A DNA stretch of 64,000 nt from Candidatus Proelusimicrobium volucris (GTDB taxonomy: Bacteria; Elusimicrobiota; Elusimicrobia; Elusimicrobiales; Elusimicrobiaceae), in the NCBI GenBank assembly GCA_944324665.1, contig CALUXD010000001.1, forward strand, positions 558,001 to 622,000, read 5' to 3'. Shown here piece after piece: positions 15,492 through 22,484 of the stretch (positions are counted from its first letter, which is position 1; each line of letters starts with the position of its first letter). The position numbers were made by a program, and so were the translations under genes. The notes under the pieces were generated by a model. The model was not told the origin of the DNA and did not search any database. It saw only the letters and a list, made by a program, of their open reading frames with translations.

Positions 15492-15778
15492 TTGAGAAAA
15501 AATAGCCTCAAAAAATAATCTAAAAACAGTAAAAAAACACTATTTGTCCACAGTAATAATTACTGTGGACAAATGTTTGCTTCTCCGACGTAAAAAAGCT
15601 TGTTGATAACTCTCTAAAAATCTTTTCTTAGACGTGATTTGAAATCTTTGGCCAACTTATGTAGAATTTTAAAGGCGATAAGCTGAAAACGGCCTGTTTT
15701 TTATGTTTTTAAAGGTGTATTTATCAACTTTTATCCACAACATAAGCCGTTGTTAAAACTTTTAAAGAGGATAATGCC
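15492..15778. promoter_or_regulatory. AT-rich regulatory region upstream of nrdD with DnaA-box-like 9-mers
   Basis: 287 nt without a gene. The first 50 nt are A-rich. A perfect inverted repeat occupies 15542-15574. Sites close to the DnaA-box consensus TTATNCACA occur at 15544-15552 (TTGTCCACA), 15564-15572 (its inverse), 15601-15609 (inverse of TTATCAACA), 15721-15729 (TTATCAACT) and 15731-15739 (TTATCCACA, a perfect match). This may be a DnaA-responsive promoter of the reductase operon or a replication-origin-like element. The ACACTAT at the left edge of the repeat also resembles an NrdR half-site. Confidence 0.5.
15542..15574. repeat. Perfect 33-nt inverted repeat (16-bp arms, 1-nt centre)
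   Basis: The arm ATTTGTCCACAGTAAT is followed by one A and its exact complement. It lies 50 nt after the aminopeptidase stop. No T tract follows on the plus strand, so it looks more like an operator or protein-binding site than an intrinsic terminator. Each arm contains TTGTCCACA. Confidence 0.85.
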
Positions 15779-17839
15779 ATGCCCAATAACGATATTCTGC
15801 TGAAAATCATCAAGAGAGACGGAACGACCCAGGTTTTTGATTCCAAGAAAATAACCGATGCCATATATAAAGCCGGACAGTCGACCAATGAATTTGACTT
15901 GGATACGGCCAAGAAACTTACCATCAGAGTGGTGAATATTCTTCAGCAGCTTTATTCGGAAATTACCCCGAGCGTGGAAAATGTGCAGGATGTTGTGGAA
16001 GATGTGCTTTTGACCTCCAATTTCCATAAAACGGCGAAGGCCTATATCTTGTACAGGGACCAGCGCGCTAAGGTAAGGGAAATTTCTTCCAAATTTAACG
16101 TTGAGTTGGTGGACCAATATTTGCAGAAGCTGGACTGGCAGGTAAACGAAAACAGCAATATGGGCTATTCCCTGCAAGGGCTTAACAATTATGTATCTTC
16201 GGAAATAACGAAGATCTACTGGCTTAATAAAATATATCCCGAGAATGTAAAGAAGATGCACACTTCCGGCGATTTTCACTTACACGATTTGGGCCTTTTA
16301 GGCGCCTATTGCGTAGGCTGGGACTTGCAGGATCTTTTGATAAGCGGTTTTAAAGGTGTGGCCGGCAAGGCGGAATCCAGGCCGGCAAAACACCTGAGAA
16401 CGGCTTTGGGGCAGGTTGTAAACTTCTTTTACACTTTGCAGGGAGAAAGTGCCGGTGCCCAGGCGTTTTCGAACTTCGACACCTTGTTGGCGCCGTTCAT
16501 TTATTATGACAATTTAAGCTATAAAGAGGTAAAACAGGCCTTGCAGGAGTTTCTGTTCAACGTGAACGTACCTACTAGGGTAGGCTTCCAAACGCCGTTT
16601 ACCAACGTAACTATGGATTTTGTGGTGCCTTCTTATTATAAGAATCAGGGCGTTATAATCGGCGGACAGATACAGGATAAGAAATACGGGGAGTTCCAAA
16701 AGGAAATGGATATGTTCAACAAAGCGTTTTTGGAACTTATGTTAGAAGGCGACGCGAAGGGACGCGTATTCACCTTTCCTATCCCCACCTATAACATAAC
16801 AAAGGATTTCGATTGGGATAATCCGGCCTATAAACCTTTGTGGGACATAACGGCTAAGTACGGCATACCGTATTTCGCGAACTTCGTAAATTCCGATATG
16901 AATCCGGAAGACGCGCGTTCCATGTGCTGCCGCTTGAGAATAGACAACCGCGAACTTAACCGCCGCGGCGGCGGGCTTTTTGGATCGGCTCCGCTTACCG
17001 GTTCAATCGGAGTGGTAACGATAAATATGCCCAGGATAGGCTATTTGGCCTCTACGGAAGAGGAGTTCTTTAAACTTTTGGAAGATAGAATGGACGTCGC
17101 CAAACTGAGCCTTGAGATCAAAAGAAAGGTAATCGAGCGCTTTACCAGTGCCAACTTATACCCTTATATGAGTTTCTATTTAAGGAGCGTAAAGCAGCGT
17201 TTTAACGAGTATTGGAAGAACCATTTCTCCACGATCGGACTTGTGGGGTTGAACGAGGCTTGCTTAAATCTTTTGGGCGAAAGCGTCGGCAGCGAGAAAG
17301 GCAGGAAGTTCGGCGTAAAGGTTATGGACTTTATGCGCGCCAAACTCATAGAGTATCAAAAGGAAACCGGCAACAATTATAATTTGGAAGCGACGCCGGC
17401 GGAAGGAACCTCTTACAGATTGGCCAAATTGGACAGGGAGAGATTTCCCGATATTATCGTGGCCGATAATGAACAGGCCGCGCAGGGCAGGCCTCCTTTC
17501 TATACCAACTCGAGCCAGCTGCCGGTTAACTATACCGACGACATTTTCGAGCTGTTGGACTTGCAGGACGAAATACAGGCGAAATATACTGGAGGAACGG
17601 TGCTTCATATCTTTATGGGCGAGAGGATAAAAGATACGGAAGCGTTAAAGAGGTTTATCAGGAAAGTATGCGAAGGTTATCAGCTGCCGTATTTCTCGAT
17701 AACGCCGACTTTCAGCGTATGTCCCAAATGCGGATATATAGAGGGTGAACATTTTGAATGCCCCAAATGTAAAGCCGAGAAGATAGAAAACATAGAAAAG
17801 CAGATAGCGCTCCTCGAGGAGCAACTGTACAGCAAGTAA
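15779..17839 (+). CDS. nrdD: Anaerobic ribonucleoside-triphosphate reductase, main subunit lacking the glycyl-radical loop
   Basis: 686 residues. An N-terminal ATP-cone allosteric domain (residues ~5-100, LKIIKRDGTTQVFDSKKITDAIYKAG) precedes the class III reductase barrel. Visible features: SGDFHLHDLGLLGAYCVGWDLQ with Cys178 (position of the formate-site cysteine), SMCCRLR with Cys383/384 (candidate thiyl-radical cysteine) and NEACLNLLGE. The zinc site is at Cys648, Cys651, Cys661 and Cys664 (CPKCGY and CPKC). In known NrdD proteins the R-V-x-G-Y radical loop follows this zinc site within the same chain. Here the chain instead ends in a 22-residue charged helix (residues 665-686). The radical loop is encoded by the next gene. 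AGAGGA ribosome-binding site. Confidence 0.95.
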   Translation: MPNNDILLKIIKRDGTTQVFDSKKITDAIYKAGQSTNEFDLDTAKKLTIRVVNILQQLYSEITPSVENVQDVVEDVLLTSNFHKTAKAYILYRDQRAKVREISSKFNVELVDQYLQKLDWQVNENSNMGYSLQGLNNYVSSEITKIYWLNKIYPENVKKMHTSGDFHLHDLGLLGAYCVGWDLQDLLISGFKGVAGKAESRPAKHLRTALGQVVNFFYTLQGESAGAQAFSNFDTLLAPFIYYDNLSYKEVKQALQEFLFNVNVPTRVGFQTPFTNVTMDFVVPSYYKNQGVIIGGQIQDKKYGEFQKEMDMFNKAFLELMLEGDAKGRVFTFPIPTYNITKDFDWDNPAYKPLWDITAKYGIPYFANFVNSDMNPEDARSMCCRLRIDNRELNRRGGGLFGSAPLTGSIGVVTINMPRIGYLASTEEEFFKLLEDRMDVAKLSLEIKRKVIERFTSANLYPYMSFYLRSVKQRFNEYWKNHFSTIGLVGLNEACLNLLGESVGSEKGRKFGVKVMDFMRAKLIEYQKETGNNYNLEATPAEGTSYRLAKLDRERFPDIIVADNEQAAQGRPPFYTNSSQLPVNYTDDIFELLDLQDEIQAKYTGGTVLHIFMGERIKDTEALKRFIRKVCEGYQLPYFSITPTFSVCPKCGYIEGEHFECPKCKAEKIENIEKQIALLEEQLYSK

Positions 17840-17954
17840 AAGATTTGCTTTGTAAATAGAGCAAAGGACCTACAAAAAAATGGGTCTTGTTAGTAAAAAA
17901 ATAATTTGCAAAAATAATAAAGGCGGCCAAAAAAGCCGCGTAGGAGGAAGGTTT
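17840..17954 (+). other. Spacer between nrdD and the glycyl-radical gene
   Basis: 115 nt. Reading on in the nrdD frame gives a stop after 17 codons with no resemblance to NrdD. A small hairpin GCGGC/GCCGC (17923-17939) ends just before an AGGAGG site (17942-17947), 7 nt from the next ATG. The hairpin could tune translation or RNA stability of the two parts. Confidence 0.6.
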
Positions 17955-18149
17955 ATGACAGCACAAGAAAGACACAATATAGAAGCAAAAATTTCCGAAC
18001 TTAAAGCCGCGAAAGAAGCGGTAAAAGGTACGAACTGCGAAGTATATTCCAGAGTAGTAGGTTATTTAAGGCCGGTACAGAACTGGAACAAAGGCAAAAA
18101 GGAAGAGTTTGCGCTTCGCAAGAATATAAAACTTTCGTGCGGGTGCTAG
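17955..18149 (+). CDS. Free-standing glycyl-radical domain of anaerobic ribonucleotide reductase
   Basis: 64 residues. Residues 29-58 (EVYSRVVGYLRPVQNWNKGK onward to the FALRKNI segment) match the C-terminal radical loop that is normally fused to NrdD just after the zinc site. Gly36 in RVVGY is the predicted radical residue. Residues 3-24 form a charged amphipathic helix (QERHNIEAKISELKAAKEAV), absent from the fused form. The protein ends in CGC, like the Cys-rich tails near zinc sites. ATG 17955 is chosen because of the optimal AGGAGG site; an upstream ATG at 17880 in the same frame has no such site. It lies between nrdD and nrdG. It may complete NrdD in trans, comparable in principle to GrcA (YfiD) for pyruvate formate-lyase. 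Confidence 0.85.
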   Translation: MTAQERHNIEAKISELKAAKEAVKGTNCEVYSRVVGYLRPVQNWNKGKKEEFALRKNIKLSCGC

Positions 18150-18191
18150 TTTTTTAAATTGATATTTTTATCCTAAGGCAGGTGTGTAGTA

Positions 18192-18806
18192 GTGAAGATT
18201 AGCGGACTTTTGAAATTTTCAATGATAGATTTTCCGGGCAGTATTTCTGCCATAGTATTTACGCAAGGTTGTAATCTGCATTGTGCATATTGTCATAATC
18301 CGGAACTTATACCGCCTGCCCAGGATAAAAATAACGCCATAGCGGAAGAAGATATTTTAGACTATCTTAATATGCGCAGGAAGGCGCTTGACGGGCTTGT
18401 AATAACAGGGGGAGAGCCTACTCTTCAGCCTGATTTGGAGCAATTTGCCGAGAAAGTCAAGGCTATGGGTTACCTGATCAAGCTGGATACCAATGGCACC
18501 AATCCTGCCGTATTAAGAAGACTTATCGATAAAAAACTGCTGGATTTTATAGCCATGGACATAAAGGCCCCGTTTGAAAAGTATGAGGCCATCTGCGGCA
18601 AGACTAATCTTGACGCGGTAAAGGAAAGTATGGCCATGATTATATCTTCCGGTATAGACTACCAATTTAGAACCACCTACTATAAAGAAGTGCTTAACGA
18701 TGCTGACATCGAGGCCATTAAGGCGATGGTGCCGGATCAAAGCAAATTCAAACTGCAGGAATGCCTGCCCGTAAAAAAGAAAGATGTTCTTAAAATAGAA
18801 CATTAG
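18192..18806 (+). CDS. nrdG: Anaerobic ribonucleotide reductase activase, radical SAM
   Basis: 204 residues, GTG start. Radical-SAM cysteines Cys27, Cys31 and Cys34 in QGCNLHCAYCHNPEL bind the [4Fe-4S] cluster that cleaves S-adenosylmethionine to put the glycyl radical on the reductase. A GGEPTLQ motif follows near residue 76. The sequence begins ISGLLKFSMIDFPG, typical of the NrdG2 type (TIGR02495). Third gene of the nrdD operon, 42 nt after the glycyl-radical gene. Its natural substrate here would be the 64-residue protein, alone or docked on NrdD. Confidence 0.93.
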   Translation: MKISGLLKFSMIDFPGSISAIVFTQGCNLHCAYCHNPELIPPAQDKNNAIAEEDILDYLNMRRKALDGLVITGGEPTLQPDLEQFAEKVKAMGYLIKLDTNGTNPAVLRRLIDKKLLDFIAMDIKAPFEKYEAICGKTNLDAVKESMAMIISSGIDYQFRTTYYKEVLNDADIEAIKAMVPDQSKFKLQECLPVKKKDVLKIEH

Positions 18807-18826
18807 TCTGTCTTTTCCCGTTTTTG

Positions 18827-18832
18827 TATAAT
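18827..18832 (+). promoter_or_regulatory. -10 element upstream of lemA
   Basis: A perfect TATAAT, 26 nt before the ATG. A GGGAGGG ribosome-binding site lies between. No clear -35. Confidence 0.4.
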
Positions 18833-18858
18833 ATATAGGTATTTTACGGGAGGGTTTT

Positions 18859-19431
18859 ATGTTAACGGGAATAATTTTAATTTTGATTATCGCGGCGCTT
18901 GCCGTTGGTTTTTACGTTATAAGCATATATAACGGGCTTATCACTTTAAAGAACAGGGTAAAAGAGGCCTGGAGCGACATACAGGTACAGCTCAAAAGGC
19001 GATACGATCTTATACCGAACCTGGTTGAAGTGGTAAAGGGCTATGCCGCGCACGAAAGTTCCACCTTGCAAAAAGTGATAGAAGCGCGCAATATGGCTAT
19101 AAACTCCCAAAGTGATATGGCGCAGCAGGCCCAGGCGGAAAATATGCTTACTTCCACGCTTAAAAGTTTGTTTGCCGTATCGGAAAACTATCCCGATTTA
19201 AAGGCTAATCAGAATTTTTTGAAGCTTCAGCAGGAACTTACGGAAACGGAAGACAGACTGCAAGCGGCGCGCAAATTCTATAATACCAATGTAAATCAAC
19301 TTAATATAGAGATAGAATCTTTCCCGTCAAATATAATCGCCAAGCAATTTAAATTCGAAAAAGCAGAGCTTTTTAAACTTGATGAGGACGAAGCCGCGCA
19401 GGCACAGAAGGCTCCATCCGTTAAGTTCTAA
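18859..19431 (+). CDS. lemA: LemA family membrane protein
   Basis: 190 residues. One N-terminal membrane segment (residues ~3-24) followed by the helical bundle of LemA: YNGLITLKNRVKEAWSDIQVQLKRRYDLIPNLVEVVKGYAAHE, a VIEARNMA segment and ENYPDLKANQNFLKLQQELTETEDRL. These blocks are diagnostic of the family, whose function is poorly defined. The usual partner, an HtpX or TPM-domain protein, is not next to it; a terminator follows. Confidence 0.95.
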   Translation: MLTGIILILIIAALAVGFYVISIYNGLITLKNRVKEAWSDIQVQLKRRYDLIPNLVEVVKGYAAHESSTLQKVIEARNMAINSQSDMAQQAQAENMLTSTLKSLFAVSENYPDLKANQNFLKLQQELTETEDRLQAARKFYNTNVNQLNIEIESFPSNIIAKQFKFEKAELFKLDEDEAAQAQKAPSVKF

Positions 19432-19446
19432 GATTTTTGGCGATCT

Positions 19447-19480
19447 AAAAGCCCCGCGCGCAAAAGCCGGGGCTTTTTTA
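19447..19480 (+). terminator. Terminator after lemA
   Basis: 10-bp stem AAAAGCCCCG/CGGGGCTTTT followed by a T run. Confidence 0.9.
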
Positions 19481-19621
19481 TGTATTTGGGAATTGCCTTC
19501 GCTTTTAAGAGCTTTGCAGGAGAAAAAATCCGGTAAAAAATCATTTTTATTTCTCCTCAAGTCTGCTTGTATTTTTAATTTTAAAGGCAGTGCCGTTTTA
19601 TTTCGTATAAGTATATGCCCA

Positions 19622-19649
19622 ATAAAAAAGCCCGCATTTCTGCGGGCTT
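19622..19649 (-). terminator. Terminator of the accB-to-acyltransferase operon
   Basis: Stem AAGCCCGCA/TGCGGGCTT with a T run on the minus strand, 22 nt after the last stop codon. Confidence 0.85.
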
Positions 19650-19671
19650 AAAAATTTTAGGCGATATATTC

Positions 19672-20766
19672 TTATATGTTTTTTTGGTAAAGGCGGTAAG
19701 TCTTGGTTTTTTTACAGCCCGCTTCCTCTATTACCGATATTATCGCTTTATTATCCTCAAGCATCCAGGAAAGTTCAGCCTTGTTCCAGCCTTTTGCTAT
19801 GCCGTTGTCTACGACATGTTTTACCAAGAGAAGTTCCAACCCTCGTCCACGGTGTTCAGGATGTACGCCCAGCATTATCATACGGCAATCGCGTATTTTC
19901 CGCCAAGCCAGCAGTGCCTTTGGCAGTTTAAAAGGATTTAAATTGCCGTTAAGGATTTTTAATACGTGGTTCATATTGGGTATTGAAATGGCAAAGCCCG
20001 CCACCTCCCCTTTAATTTCTATCATACACGTAAGTTCCGGCTTGACTATCATCTTTAATTGTTTTGCCGTATCGTTTATTTCGGCTTCCGTTATGGGTAC
20101 AAAACCGTAGTTTTGGCTCCAGGCAGCATTGTATATTTCGCGTACGTATTTGACTTCATTGTCAAAATCGTTCATATTGATGGAGCGTATGGTAAGTTCG
20201 GGATTTCTCAATATGCGGAGGATAATTTTTTCCATACGCGGCGAAAAGCTGTCCTTATCAGTCCTTTCAAAAGCGAGTAGATCTTTGGCTTTTTCAAGCC
20301 CTGTACTTTTCAGAAGTTCGTCGTAGTATGGGAAATTGTAAGGCATCATTATACAAGGCATGGAGTCGAAGTTGTCGCTCAGTACACCGCAGGTATGGTT
20401 GGTGCTTGGGTTTACCGGGCCGCGTATGGCGTCTTTGCCTTTTGCTTTAAGCCAATCAGCTGCGGCTTGTATTAAGGCTCTTGCCGTTTCGGGGTTGTTT
20501 TCGCACTCAAAAAAACCGAAAAACCCTATATTATCGCCCGCATGTTTATTGTGGTTTTCATTGACTATGGCCGCTATTCTGCCTACGGCTTTACCATCGC
20601 GCTTGGCCAAAAAAAGTTCCCTTTCGGCGTGAAGCCAAAAGGGATCTTTGGTCAAAAGGTGTTTAGTTTCGGTTTTAAGTTCGGGCACATAAAACTCGTT
20701 TCCCTTGTATAAATCGAAAGGGAAAGCTATAAACTCCTTAATGTCGGCTTTTTCTACTTTGCACAT
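19672..20766 (-). CDS. GNAT-superfamily acyltransferase (YghO-like), possible ceramide-type N-acyltransferase
   Basis: 364 residues, longer than simple GNAT enzymes. The N-terminus FIAFPFDLYKGNEFYVPELK and the later FFGFFECENNPETARALIQAAADWLKAKG, GPVNPSTNHTCGVL and MMPYNFPYYDELLKSTGLEKAKDLLAF are hallmarks of a large two-domain GNAT-fold family. The acetyl/acyl-CoA loop is near LGVHPEHRGRGLELLLVKH. Its ATG starts 1 nt after the stop of the alpha-oxoamine synthase, so the two are probably made together. In bacterial sphingolipid pathways a GNAT-fold enzyme N-acylates the product of serine palmitoyltransferase. That role here is an inference from the pairing, not shown by the sequence. Confidence 0.7.
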   Translation of the reverse strand: MCKVEKADIKEFIAFPFDLYKGNEFYVPELKTETKHLLTKDPFWLHAERELFLAKRDGKAVGRIAAIVNENHNKHAGDNIGFFGFFECENNPETARALIQAAADWLKAKGKDAIRGPVNPSTNHTCGVLSDNFDSMPCIMMPYNFPYYDELLKSTGLEKAKDLLAFERTDKDSFSPRMEKIILRILRNPELTIRSINMNDFDNEVKYVREIYNAAWSQNYGFVPITEAEINDTAKQLKMIVKPELTCMIEIKGEVAGFAISIPNMNHVLKILNGNLNPFKLPKALLAWRKIRDCRMIMLGVHPEHRGRGLELLLVKHVVDNGIAKGWNKAELSWMLEDNKAIISVIEEAGCKKTKTYRLYQKNI

Positions 20767-20767
20767 T

Positions 20768-21958
20768 TTATTTTATTATGCCCAAAGCTCTGCCCGCATT
20801 GGCGAATACTTCTATAATCCTATCGATTTGTTCGTCGGTATGGGTAGCCATGAGCGTAACCCTCATCATGCATTTGTTTGGCGGTACGGCCGGCGGAATA
20901 ACCGGCGTGGTAAATATGCCGCCGTCGAAAGTGGCGCGCCACATTTTAAAGCAGTTTTCCATGGTACCGATAAATACCGGCACTATCGGTGTCTGCGTTG
21001 CGCCGATGTTAAAACCGAGTTTCTTAAAGCCTTCTTTCAAGCGATTGGTATTGGCCCAAAGTTTGTCTTTGCGGGACATATCGTCCCAAATCAAATCCAA
21101 AGCCTTGCTTATGGAGGCTATCGACGCGGGCGGCAAAGCCGCGGAGAATATCTGGCTCCTGGCATTATGCCTTATATAGTGGATAACATCTTCGTCGCCC
21201 ACCACGAATCCGCCTACCGTCGCGAAGGTCTTTGAGCAAGTACCTACGACCAAATCCACTTCACCGTTTTCAAGTCCGAAGTGCTCGCAGGTTCCGCGTC
21301 CTTTTTCGCCGAGTATGCCTGTGGCATGGGCGTCGTCGACAATAATCCTTGCGCCGTATTTCTTTGCCAGTTTGACTATCTCCGGCAGATTGCAGATATC
21401 GCCTTCCATGCTGAATACGCCGTCGACTATGATGAGCTTGCCTTTACTGTCGTCTATTTTTGAGAGTATGCGCTCCAAATCTTCCATATCATTGTGTTTA
21501 AAGCGCACCATTTCCGCTTCAGAGAGTTTTACTCCGTCCAGTATGCTGGCGTGATCAAGTTTATCTACTATGGCGACGTCACCTTTTCTCAGCAAGCTGG
21601 ATATTACGCCCAAATTCATCTGGTAACCCGCAGAAAATATCAATCCCGCCTCTTTTCCTTTAAACTTTGCCAATTTGGCTTCAAGCTCGTCTGCGTATTT
21701 GGTGTTCCCATTTAAAAATCTGGATCCGGCCGAGCCCGTTCCCCTGGATAAAGCGGCTTCCGCGGCGGCTTTCTTCATTTCGGGATCATTTGCCAAGCCC
21801 AAATAATTGTTCGAGCCCGCCATAATGTATTTCTTCCCGTTTAATTCTATTTCAGGCGCCTGCGCTGAAGATATCGGCTGGAAGTAGCCGTAAATCCCCA
21901 AACGCATTAAAGCTTTAGCGTCTTTAAAGTTCCTGCATTTCTCAAAAATATCTGCCAT
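20768..21958 (-). CDS. PLP-dependent alpha-oxoamine synthase, serine-palmitoyltransferase-like
   Basis: 396 residues. The family (AONS/KBL/SPT/ALAS) condenses an amino acid with an acyl thioester and releases CO2. Visible: NNYLGLANDPEMKKAAAEA, RGTGSAGSRFLNG, FSAGYQMN, VDKLDHASILDG, IIVDDAHATGILGEKGRG and the PLP lysine Lys243 in GTCSKTFATVGGF. The SK...TVGGF form recalls serine palmitoyltransferases, and biotin-type AONS usually has GT.GKA.G..GA. No other biotin genes lie nearby. The N-terminal GYFQPISS is also SPT-like. Downstream coupling to a GNAT acyltransferase and upstream acc genes suggest lipid synthesis. AONS or KBL activity cannot be excluded. Confidence 0.8.
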   Translation of the reverse strand: MADIFEKCRNFKDAKALMRLGIYGYFQPISSAQAPEIELNGKKYIMAGSNNYLGLANDPEMKKAAAEAALSRGTGSAGSRFLNGNTKYADELEAKLAKFKGKEAGLIFSAGYQMNLGVISSLLRKGDVAIVDKLDHASILDGVKLSEAEMVRFKHNDMEDLERILSKIDDSKGKLIIVDGVFSMEGDICNLPEIVKLAKKYGARIIVDDAHATGILGEKGRGTCEHFGLENGEVDLVVGTCSKTFATVGGFVVGDEDVIHYIRHNARSQIFSAALPPASIASISKALDLIWDDMSRKDKLWANTNRLKEGFKKLGFNIGATQTPIVPVFIGTMENCFKMWRATFDGGIFTTPVIPPAVPPNKCMMRVTLMATHTDEQIDRIIEVFANAGRALGIIK

Positions 21959-22016
21959 AGTCTTTTACCTTCAATTTATTTAATATAGTTTTATCGTTTT
22001 AAAGATAAACTTAAAT

Positions 22017-22484
22017 CTATTTTTGCGCCGCTTTCTTTATGGTATTTGTCGTGGAGCGGCCTTCAAGCAGCGGGAAAAGCGCCACTTTTTTGGCAAATTC
22101 CCGGCCGACGACTTGATCTTCTTTGTAATCGGCCCCTTTTATAAGTACGTCGGGCTTTATCAGTTTGATAAGCTCATAAGGCGTATCCTGATCAAAAATA
22201 GCTACGGCGTCCACCGCCTGCAAGGAGGCGCATACCAAAGCTCTGTCCTGCTCATTGTTAATCGGGCGGGAAGGGCCTTTTAAACGTTTTACAGAAGCAT
22301 CGCTGTTGATACCCAAAACAAGAATATCCGCCTGCTCTTTTGAAAATTCCAATATGCTGACGTGCCCCGCATGCAATATGTCAAAGCAGCCGTTGGTAAA
22401 AGCGATGCTTTTGCCTTGCGCTCTTTGTTCTTTAAGATAATCCTCAAGCTGGGGCCAGGTAAGGATTTTATTTCTTGCTTTCAT
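22017..22484 (-). CDS. rfaE2: D-glycero-beta-D-manno-heptose 1-phosphate adenylyltransferase
   Basis: 155 residues. Nucleotidyltransferase of the cytidylyltransferase-like superfamily with FTNGCFDILHAGHVSILEFSK (HxGH motif), LGINSDASVKRLKGPSRPIN and VLIKGADYKEDQVVGRE. These blocks match the C-terminal domain of HldE, which makes ADP-heptose for lipopolysaccharide; here it stands alone (RfaE2 form). It overlaps the accC end by 17 nt. The matching kinase and other heptose genes are not in the window. Confidence 0.92.
   Translation of the reverse strand: MKARNKILTWPQLEDYLKEQRAQGKSIAFTNGCFDILHAGHVSILEFSKEQADILVLGINSDASVKRLKGPSRPINNEQDRALVCASLQAVDAVAIFDQDTPYELIKLIKPDVLIKGADYKEDQVVGREFAKKVALFPLLEGRSTTNTIKKAAQK

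Noticed and set aside
15542-15574. The perfect palindrome as an intrinsic terminator of the aminopeptidase gene
   Set aside because: No T tract follows on the plus strand, and the sequence contains DnaA-box-like sites; an operator-type role fits better.
17840-17954. A simple frameshift or sequencing error splitting nrdD
   Set aside because: The spacer is 115 nt, resembles no part of NrdD in any frame, and carries an optimal Shine-Dalgarno for the small gene. A single error cannot explain it. Read data would still be useful.
19518-19557. Inverted repeat AGGAGAAA/TTTCTCCT between lemA and the acyltransferase gene
   Set aside because: The 8-bp arms with a 24-nt A/T-rich loop may be chance; two real terminators already serve this region.
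20768-21958. Alpha-oxoamine synthase as a biotin gene (bioF)
   Set aside because: No bioA, bioB, bioC or bioD nearby, and the lysine motif resembles serine palmitoyltransferase. Not fully excluded.
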